A DNA stretch of 5,109 nt from NCBI GenBank assembly GCA_024640385.1, contig JAHEFC010000315.1:1-5109 (forward strand), read 5' to 3'. Positions 1 through 5,109 of the stretch are shown here, one piece after another; position 1 is the stretch's first letter; each line of letters begins with the position of its first letter. The position numbers and the translations under genes were made by a program. The DNA comes from Sphingobacteriales bacterium. GTDB taxonomy: Bacteria; Bacteroidota; Bacteroidia; Chitinophagales; Chitinophagaceae. The notes beneath the pieces were generated by a model. That model saw only the letters and a program-made list of their open reading frames with translations, made no database searches and was not told the origin of the DNA.

Positions 1-12
1 CTCGCACATAAT

Positions 13-195
13 ATGAAAACAACTGTTTCCGTAATGGGGCTTAATACCATTCTTCAGCCCTGGCTCGACAAACTCGAATATGAAGATCTGTCCCAGGCAG
101 ATTTTGAAAACACCTACCAGGCTTTACAATCAACATGTATGTCATCCATTGACGAAGCAGAAGATTTTTTAAGATCACTGGAAATTATTTCCTGA
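13..195 (+). CDS. Small acidic hypothetical protein (possibly the C-terminal end of a longer gene)
   Basis: I do not recognise this protein. The first ATG gives 60 residues ending in TGA. It is acidic, with a Glu/Asp-rich centre (LEYEDLSQADFE) and a likely helical end (IDEAEDFLRSLEI). It has no signal peptide or membrane segment. The four codons before the ATG are open to the window edge, so this may be the tail of a longer protein; a second in-frame ATG lies at position 34. Only 12 bases precede the ATG, so no ribosome binding site can be judged. The next gene starts 83 bases downstream on the same strand, so co-transcription is possible but unproven. The sensible alternative is a chance ORF, since nothing but its length and plausible composition supports it. 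Confidence 0.42.
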   Translation: MKTTVSVMGLNTILQPWLDKLEYEDLSQADFENTYQALQSTCMSSIDEAEDFLRSLEIIS

Positions 196-278
196 CGCCA
201 GTTTCTGCCGTTTCACCGAATCATAAGGTAAGGGTCCGGGGCCTGTTGTATTTTTAATCGGATCGATAAGAAATTCCC

Positions 279-650
279 ATGCACAAAAACTGGCAGATAT
301 TTTCACAACCCCGAGTATACATCTATATCCTCACCGGGACCATTATTATCTTACTCACTTTTTTCACCCAGAACAATGCCCTGGAGATTGCAATTTCCGG
401 TGTGGCTTCTGTTTTTATCGGGATCGGCGTTAATAATTTTTCGGCGATTGAAACGCATGAAAGAGATCAACGAAAACTCAATGCCGCTTTATACCATACT
501 GCCGGGCTAATTAAGGGCATAGATCTAAAATTGGCCAGAATGCGGGCAGAATTTAATCATGAAGAATTGTTAAAATTCGGACACGAGTTTGAAGAACTTG
601 AATTTTTGGTTGAGCTGGCCATGAGGCATCTGACAAAAGATGAGTCCTGA
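279..650 (+). CDS. Hypothetical two-helix membrane protein with a charged helical tail
   Basis: Family not recognised. The 123-residue product has two predicted membrane helices, about residues 12-29 (rich in Ile/Leu/Thr) and 35-54 (Gly/Val/Ile-rich, containing SVFIGIGVNNF). They are joined by a very short loop (TQNNA), which suggests a hairpin. Residues 58-120 are charged and probably helical, starting ETHERDQRKLN and ending with an acidic stretch (KFGHEFEELEFLVEL), so a cytoplasmic coiled coil or protein-contact surface is plausible. The ATG at 279 is the first in frame and sits just before the first helix. No strong Shine-Dalgarno is visible, as is usual in Bacteroidota. The synthase gene follows after 89 bases on the same strand, but the candidate promoter in that gap argues for separate initiation. 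The coherent hydrophobic/charged pattern makes a real gene likely; function is unknown. Confidence 0.72.
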   Translation: MHKNWQIFSQPRVYIYILTGTIIILLTFFTQNNALEIAISGVASVFIGIGVNNFSAIETHERDQRKLNAALYHTAGLIKGIDLKLARMRAEFNHEELLKFGHEFEELEFLVELAMRHLTKDES

Positions 651-714
651 TGGTTTTTGGCGATTGAATATGCCGTTCTGCCTATTCGTGTATTTCCCCG
701 GGCGGCGGCTTGTT

Positions 715-722
715 TAGTTTTG
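715..722 (+). promoter_or_regulatory. Candidate Bacteroidota -7 promoter box
   Basis: The octamer TAGTTTTG exactly fits the Bacteroidota -7 consensus TAnnTTTG. It lies 17 bases before the ATG at 740, so transcription would start at roughly 725-730 with a very short leader. I see no convincing TTG/TTTG -33 element at the expected distance; that stretch reads TTCGTGTATTT and is followed by a GC-rich block. If the box is used, it would exclude the in-frame TTG at 710 as the start codon, because that triplet would lie upstream of the transcript. A single octamer can occur by chance, so confidence is modest. Confidence 0.35.
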
Positions 723-739
723 AATATCATTTCTATTTT

Positions 740-3700
740 ATGAGTGGTTCAAAACAGGTATTTCAAACAGGATCGAAATGGCGGTGGACAACTTTCAAAT
801 GGGTTGGATGGCTGTTCCTGGTATTCATTATAATGACCGTTCCCATTGTGGTCATTACCGTGAAAAAAGGGATAAGACCTGATCTGCCTGAATTGCGCGA
901 CAGTGATTCAATATCCAGGACCCTGAAGAATCCTGCTATTCCGGCGGGATTTACCAGCAAAGAATTGGCCAGGTACAAAGGGATAGATGATTTTCTAAAA
1001 GCCCGCCAGCTGAACCAGCATCTGAGAAATAAAGCCAGAACGATCACTGACCAGAAGATCAGGGCTGCATTCTATGTAGACTGGGACCCCCAAAGTTTTT
1101 ATTCTCTGCAGAAAAATATCGGGAAGATGAATATGGTGATCCCCGAGTGGTTCTTCATCGATCCTTTGACTGACACTTTGAAACCCCAGATCGATCTTCC
1201 CGCCCTCGAGGTAATGCGGAAAAACCATGTAAAGATCATTCCACTGATCAACAATATCAATGACATAAATGCCCAGGGTTTTGATCACCAGATCGTACAG
1301 CAGATATTCCACAACCAAGCGAAACGTGAGAGACTCATCAATGATATTGTAAAATATATACAGCAATATAAACTTGACGGGATCAATATTGACTTTGAAG
1401 AAGTCAATGAAAAAACCGATGAGCCCATGATCGCGTTCCAGCGCGAGCTCTATGCCAGGCTTCATCCGCTTGGTCTGGCAGTTACCCAGGATATCATGCC
1501 TGCCAATGAAGATTATAATCTGAAGGAACTTTCAAAATATAATGATTATATCTTCCTCATGGCTTATGATCAGCACTGGACCTCCAGTGTACCCGGGCCG
1601 GTGAGCGCACAGAAATGGATCGAAAAAGAAGTTGATGAGACTGCCCAGAAAGTGAAGCCGGAGAAGCTGATCCTTTGCATTGCCGGATATGGCTACGATT
1701 GGCCGTTACATAGAGAGGCAGAAACCGTTACCTATCAACAGGCCCTGGCAACAGCAAAACTTTATCAGGCCGGGATCGTTTTTGACAATGACAGCTATAA
1801 TGATCATTTTGAATACAGGGATACAAAGGGAGTAGATCACCAGGTCTATCTGACAGATGCAGCAACGAATTTCAACACCATCAGGTTCTCTGATGAATAT
1901 GGCGTTGCCGGAACAGCTTTGTGGAGATTGGGCAGTGAAGACAGGAGGCTATGGCAGTTTTATGACAGGGATCTTGACAATAACAGTATTGCTGAACATC
2001 CTTTTGATCTGGGTTTGCTGACCAAGGTGGATAACGAGATCGAAAAGCCCGACTATATTGGCGACGGGGAAGTATTGAGTGTAATTGCTGCGCCTGAAAA
2101 GGGGATCATTTCGCTGGAAGAAGACAGTAGTGAGCATATCATCTCCGAACAACAATACAGGCAGCTGCCTACAGGCTATGTGATCAGGAAATTTGGAAAC
2201 GTGCACAAACAGGTTCTGCTGAGCTTTGACGACGGACCTGATCCAATATATACACCGCAGATCCTGGATATCCTGAAAAAAGAAAAAGTGCCGGCAGTGT
2301 TTTTTATTGTCGGTATGCAGGCTGAAGCAAATCTGCCCCTGTTGAAAAGGATCTACCAGGAAGGCCATGAGATCGGCAACCATACTTTCACCCATCCCAA
2401 TATGGCAGAGGTGAGTGAAGAAAGGGCAGACAATGAAATTGAAACTACCAGGCTGCTGATCGAAGCCATCACGGGAAGAAGCACCGTGTTATTCAGGGCT
2501 CCGTTCAATGCAGACGCTGAGCCGTCTTCGGAAGTGGAGCTCAGGCCGGTTGAATTGAGCAGGAACGAAAATTATTATACGGTAGGGGAAAGTATAGATC
2601 CTAATGACTGGGAGAAAGGCGTAAATGCAGATACTGTCTATGAACGAACAATACGGCAGTATGAAGCAAATCCTGAAAAAGGCGTGATTCTTTTTCACGA
2701 TGCCGGTGGCAACCGGCAGGCAACAGTTGATGCCTTGCCGCGCATTATACATTATTTCAAAAACAAAGGAATTGCATTTACTACAGTTGCCGGCTTATTG
2801 AACACCAGCAAGGAAACCGTAATGCCCTTAGTCCGCAACAGTATTATGCCATTGGATGCCGGCATAGCCAATGTAGGATACTGGACCAGTCATCTACTCA
2901 CCACGGCTTTCTGGCTTGCTATTGTTCTGGGCCTCTTCAGGATCCTGATGCTGTTTGTCATGGCATTAATAAACAGAAGATCGGAGAAAAAGAACCTGAA
3001 ACCTCAACTGGTTTCTTATCCTCATGTAAGCATAATCGTTCCGGCTTATAATGAGGAAGTGAATGCCGTAAGAACCTTGCATAATCTTTTACTGCAGGAT
3101 TACCCGACTTTTGATATCATTTTTGTGGATGATGGATCAAAAGATGAAACTTTCAAAAAAGTACATACTGCCTTTGTCACTCATGAGAAAGTGCGCATAT
3201 TCACCAAACCCAATGGAGGTAAGGCTTCGGCACTGAATTATGGTATTCTGCAATCCAGCGCGGAGTACGTTATCTGTATCGATGCCGATACCAGGTTAAG
3301 GCCTGATGCTGTAAAGCAACTCATGAAAAAGATGATGTACCCGGTTAAGGGCGGGCCAGTGGGGGCTGTTGCAGGTAATGTAAAAGTTGGCAACCCGAAA
3401 ACACTGCTCACTAAATGGCAAAGCATCGAATATACAACCGCACAGAATTTTGAGAGGCGTGCATTCGACCTCATTAACGGCATCACCGTGGTTCCTGGTG
3501 CGATCGGGGCATTCAAGGTGTCTGCGATCAAATTGGCCGGGGGTTTCACAACAGACACGCTTGCTGAAGACTGCGATCTCACCATCAGGATATTGCGCCA
3601 TGGCTTCAGGGTAGTGAATTGTACGGAGGCCGTGGCGGTCACTGAGGCCCCTGAAACCGTTCAGCAGTTCATGAAGCAGAGATTCCGGTGGAGTTACGGG

Positions 3701-4153
3701 GTGATGCAGAGTTTCTGGAAACACAGGGATGCCTGTTTTAACAGGAAGTATAAAGGATTGGGCCTGTTCTCCCTGCCGAATATTCTCATCTTCCAGATCA
3801 TATTACCCATGCTTTCTCCACTGGCTGACCTGATGCTGGTATGGAGCCTGGTATTCAGTATGCATGATCCTTCTAGTCTTGGAAAAACTGCCGTTTTCTA
3901 CCTGCTGTTCCTGGCCATTGACCTGTTGGTAAGCTTTATGGCCTATTCATTTGAAAAAGAGAATAAAATGGTCCTGTTCTGGCTTATACCACAACGTTTT
4001 GTTTACAGGCAACTGATGTATGTGATCCTGTTCAAAGCCATCGTTAAAGCGATCAAAGGAGAAAGCCAGGGTTGGGGTGTATTGAAACGTACAGGCAATG
4101 TAATGGATCCATTACCCTCAGTGGGCGATAGTTTTTGCCTGTATACCGACTAA
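740..4153 (+). CDS. Trifunctional membrane GH18 glycosidase / NodB polysaccharide deacetylase / GT2 glycosyltransferase
   Basis: This 1137-residue protein probably makes and edits a beta-linked amino-sugar polymer of chitin or poly-GlcNAc type. A signal-anchor helix (22-41) leads to a GH18 domain (about 106-410) with DGINIDFEE at 213-221, catalytic acid E220, MAYD at 274-277 and the terminal Trp W395. A CE4/NodB domain (about 488-690) has all five motifs: SFDDGPD (495-501, base D497, metal ligand D498), HTFTH (548-552), RAPF (586-589), DPNDW (620-624) and LFHD (651-654). A second helix (about 720-744) ends in NRRSEKK, placing GT2 in the cytoplasm. GT2 has VSIIVPAYNEE (763-773), VDDGS (796-800), DAD (848-850), the catalytic-base motif EDCD (943-946) and QRFRW (980-984), the QxxRW motif of processive synthases. 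Helices follow at about 1014-1038 and 1051-1071, plus an amphipathic or membrane stretch near 1085-1106. I chose the ATG at 740 because it gives a normal positive-inside signal anchor; a TTG at 710 would add ten residues. The domain calls are firm; the polymer identity is inferred. Confidence 0.95.
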   Translation: MSGSKQVFQTGSKWRWTTFKWVGWLFLVFIIMTVPIVVITVKKGIRPDLPELRDSDSISRTLKNPAIPAGFTSKELARYKGIDDFLKARQLNQHLRNKARTITDQKIRAAFYVDWDPQSFYSLQKNIGKMNMVIPEWFFIDPLTDTLKPQIDLPALEVMRKNHVKIIPLINNINDINAQGFDHQIVQQIFHNQAKRERLINDIVKYIQQYKLDGINIDFEEVNEKTDEPMIAFQRELYARLHPLGLAVTQDIMPANEDYNLKELSKYNDYIFLMAYDQHWTSSVPGPVSAQKWIEKEVDETAQKVKPEKLILCIAGYGYDWPLHREAETVTYQQALATAKLYQAGIVFDNDSYNDHFEYRDTKGVDHQVYLTDAATNFNTIRFSDEYGVAGTALWRLGSEDRRLWQFYDRDLDNNSIAEHPFDLGLLTKVDNEIEKPDYIGDGEVLSVIAAPEKGIISLEEDSSEHIISEQQYRQLPTGYVIRKFGNVHKQVLLSFDDGPDPIYTPQILDILKKEKVPAVFFIVGMQAEANLPLLKRIYQEGHEIGNHTFTHPNMAEVSEERADNEIETTRLLIEAITGRSTVLFRAPFNADAEPSSEVELRPVELSRNENYYTVGESIDPNDWEKGVNADTVYERTIRQYEANPEKGVILFHDAGGNRQATVDALPRIIHYFKNKGIAFTTVAGLLNTSKETVMPLVRNSIMPLDAGIANVGYWTSHLLTTAFWLAIVLGLFRILMLFVMALINRRSEKKNLKPQLVSYPHVSIIVPAYNEEVNAVRTLHNLLLQDYPTFDIIFVDDGSKDETFKKVHTAFVTHEKVRIFTKPNGGKASALNYGILQSSAEYVICIDADTRLRPDAVKQLMKKMMYPVKGGPVGAVAGNVKVGNPKTLLTKWQSIEYTTAQNFERRAFDLINGITVVPGAIGAFKVSAIKLAGGFTTDTLAEDCDLTIRILRHGFRVVNCTEAVAVTEAPETVQQFMKQRFRWSYGVMQSFWKHRDACFNRKYKGLGLFSLPNILIFQIILPMLSPLADLMLVWSLVFSMHDPSSLGKTAVFYLLFLAIDLLVSFMAYSFEKENKMVLFWLIPQRFVYRQLMYVILFKAIVKAIKGESQGWGVLKRTGNVMDPLPSVGDSFCLYTD

Positions 4154-4170
4154 CGTAGTGGTTGCCCTTT

Positions 4171-4200
4171 TTTGACACTTAATTTTATCATGCATTAATT
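4171..4200 (+). promoter_or_regulatory. Candidate promoter for the small secreted protein
   Basis: TTGACA at 4172-4177 is followed by a 17-base spacer and TTAATT at 4195-4200, a good match to a classical sigma-70 pair. In Bacteroidota terms, TTTG at 4171-4174 could act as the -33 element, with a weak -7 box starting at TA 4196 after 21 bases. Both readings predict a start near 4205-4210 and a leader of about 20 bases, which is A-rich (AAAAAATAAAAAAACAAGT) before the ATG at 4228. The gap after the synthase gene and the terminator after 4560 fit a one-gene transcript. No experimental support is visible. Confidence 0.4.
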
Positions 4201-4227
4201 GATCAGACAAAAAATAAAAAAACAAGT

Positions 4228-4560
4228 ATGAAAAAGTTATTAATGATGTTGACAGTTTTAACAGTATCTGGTACTGCAGTGATGGCGCAAACAACAGCTC
4301 CTAAACAGGATACTAAGGCCAAAACCCAGACCACAAAATCCAGCGAAACTAAAGCAACACAGACCAAGCAGGTGACTACGAAGCCGGCGCCGGCTGCAAC
4401 TCAAACAGCGTCAAAGAGCACAACAGCCAGCAAGCCAGTAGCAAGCACCAGCCCTGCAAAAAAGGAGGGGAGTACAGAAATGAAGAAACAATCTGAAAAA
4501 TCAAGCACCAGTAAAACAAGCACTGGCCAGCCAACAAAAGACAGTAAACATAAAGGGTAG
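4228..4560 (+). CDS. Small secreted Lys/Thr/Ser/Ala-rich low-complexity protein
   Basis: The 110-residue product begins with a typical Sec signal peptide: MKK, a hydrophobic core (LLMMLTVLTVSGTAV) and a probable cleavage site after residue 20 (VMA|QT). There is no lipobox cysteine, so it is not a lipoprotein. The mature 90 residues are low complexity and probably disordered, dominated by Thr, Ser, Lys, Ala and Gln, with almost no hydrophobic and no aromatic residues. I count about 18 Lys against 6 acidic residues, so it is strongly basic. The DNA repeats CAAGCACCAG at 4442-4451 and 4502-4511, with a variant near 4517, which suggests growth by short duplications. It has its own candidate promoter and terminator. 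The lysine-rich body resembles histone H1-like proteins, but the signal peptide argues for the periplasm or outside. It could bind anionic envelope polymers; that is a guess, and no enzymatic domain is present. Confidence 0.8.
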   Translation: MKKLLMMLTVLTVSGTAVMAQTTAPKQDTKAKTQTTKSSETKATQTKQVTTKPAPAATQTASKSTTASKPVASTSPAKKEGSTEMKKQSEKSSTSKTSTGQPTKDSKHKG

Positions 4561-4583
4561 ATGGTCTTCGGGTTTCTCAAATC

Positions 4584-4615
4584 AGCCCCGTAATGCAAGT
4601 GCGGGGCTTTATTTT
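4584..4615 (+). terminator. Rho-independent terminator
   Basis: A perfect 7-base-pair stem, AGCCCCG (4584-4590) with CGGGGCT (4602-4608), encloses an 11-base loop and runs straight into the U-rich tract TTTATTTT. It begins 23 bases after the stop codon of the small secreted protein, so it should end that transcript and separate it from the membrane-protein gene that starts at 4639. Confidence 0.85.
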
Positions 4616-4638
4616 AGCCCACTGGTAAAAATATTCAT

Positions 4639-5109
4639 ATGGTGAAACAAATTGGCAGGAAGATCAGGAACATTAAACCGCAAACGTATTGGCGTGAGAT
4701 CCTGGCCTTGATGATGTTGTTGTTTGCTATCGTGTTTTTCAGGAGTGAAGCCAAAGAGCTGAATGAAATTGCGCCCCGGATGGCACATGCCCGGCCAGTA
4801 TGGGTTCTATCAGGTCTTCTTGTTACTGTATTATATATATTTCTGCAATCAGGTATTTACAGGAAATGTTTTTCAGCGGTCCGGATGGATCTGAATTGGA
4901 CCCATTCCATAGAGTTGTTCCTGAAACGAAATCTCATAGGGGTTTTCCTGCCTGCAGGAAATCTGAGTGCGCTTGCTTATTCCCCGGCTGAAATTCGAAA
5001 ACAGGGATTCAGTCAGGCAGATATACACCAGGCCAGTGGCCTGTATGGATTTGCCAGCATGCTGACTGTAGTTGTAGTTGGTATTCCGGTAATGGGTTAC
5101 ATGCTGATC
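4639..5109 (+). CDS. Partial integral membrane protein, LPG_synthase_TM/UPF0104 (MprF flippase-like) family
   Basis: The reading frame from ATG 4639 stays open for 157 codons to the window edge, so the C-terminus is missing. The N-terminus is basic (MVKQIGRKIRNIK). Membrane helices follow at about residues 20-34 and 54-74, then a segment with SIELFLKRNLIGVFLPAG (90-107) and another helix at about 136-156. A conserved-looking basic/Asn segment leading into F-x-P-x-G between helices is typical of the N-terminal domain of MprF and related lipid flippase-like proteins. In full MprF enzymes this domain moves aminoacylated phosphatidylglycerol across the membrane, and a C-terminal DUF2156 domain makes it; whether that domain follows cannot be seen. 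The ATG lies 23 bases after the terminator, with only A/T-rich sequence and no Shine-Dalgarno before it. The gene is clear; the family call rests on my memory of the motif and could be another multi-pass family. Confidence 0.7.
   Translation, partial: MVKQIGRKIRNIKPQTYWREILALMMLLFAIVFFRSEAKELNEIAPRMAHARPVWVLSGLLVTVLYIFLQSGIYRKCFSAVRMDLNWTHSIELFLKRNLIGVFLPAGNLSALAYSPAEIRKQGFSQADIHQASGLYGFASMLTVVVVGIPVMGYMLI

Noticed and set aside
249..256. TATTTTTA as a -7 box for the gene at 279
   Set aside because: It matches TAnnTTTG at seven of eight positions but has no TTG/TTTG at a suitable upstream distance, and such A/T octamers are common by chance.
627..645. CATCT/AGATG inverted repeat near the end of the 123-residue gene
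   Set aside because: The stem is only five base pairs, lies inside coding sequence and has no U-tract, so it is not a credible terminator.
995..1465. 156-codon ORF on the minus strand
   Set aside because: It lies wholly inside the GH18-coding region, whose + strand frame carries the recognisable catalytic motifs. The minus-strand translation shows no domain.
1949..2395. 148-codon ORF on the minus strand
   Set aside because: It is antisense to the linker and first deacetylase motifs; no family features, and the + frame is clearly coding.
3238..3724. Two overlapping minus-strand ORFs (3238-3642, 3296-3724) and a plus-strand ORF (3387-3614)
   Set aside because: All overlap the GT2 catalytic core in other frames, and their translations look like random shadow sequence.
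4130..4175. Possible terminator after the synthase gene (GCCC followed by a T-run)
   Set aside because: The T-run at 4168-4173 is not preceded by a convincing stem; only scattered GGGC/GCCC pairing across the stop codon can be drawn.
4800..4991. 63-codon + strand ORF
   Set aside because: It is out of frame within the longer open frame from 4639, whose translation has regular membrane helices and a plausible family motif.

Overview
The window looks like chromosomal DNA from a member of the Bacteroidota, most plausibly the Chitinophagaceae or Sphingobacteriia side. The evidence is moderate GC, start codons without Shine-Dalgarno sequences, a -7 box of the TAnnTTTG type before the main gene, and a GH18-deacetylase-GT2 fusion whose architecture I recall from that phylum. 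The taxonomic call is inference; no rRNA or marker gene is present. All recognised genes are on the + strand.

Layout. Positions 1-195 hold a short acidic ORF (60 codons from the first ATG) whose frame is open to the left edge. Positions 279-650 encode a 123-residue protein with two membrane helices and a charged helical tail; I do not recognise its family. Positions 740-4153 hold the central gene, a 1137-residue membrane protein. In order it has a signal-anchor helix, a GH18 glycosidase domain, a NodB (CE4) deacetylase domain, a second membrane helix, a family 2 processive glycosyltransferase domain and C-terminal membrane helices. Positions 4228-4560 encode a small secreted Lys/Thr/Ser-rich protein with its own candidate promoter and a clear rho-independent terminator. 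From 4639 a new gene runs off the right edge. It encodes a multi-helix membrane protein resembling the LPG_synthase_TM/UPF0104 (MprF flippase-like) family.

How they fit together. The central protein appears to combine three activities of extracellular amino-sugar polymer production: a cytoplasmic polymerase, and an extracytoplasmic N-deacetylase and glycosidase. In the E. coli poly-GlcNAc system the same three kinds of domain are split between PgaC and PgaB, with the CE4 domain before the GH18-like domain. Here they are on one chain in a different order. The predicted topology suits this: two helices bracket an outside GH18-CE4 module and return the chain to the cytoplasm for GT2. The secreted cationic protein and the MprF-like membrane protein also concern the envelope, but nothing in the sequence ties them functionally to the synthase, and the terminator at 4584-4615 separates them transcriptionally. 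No intergenic gap exceeds 90 bases. No RNA genes, mobile elements or CRISPR arrays were seen.
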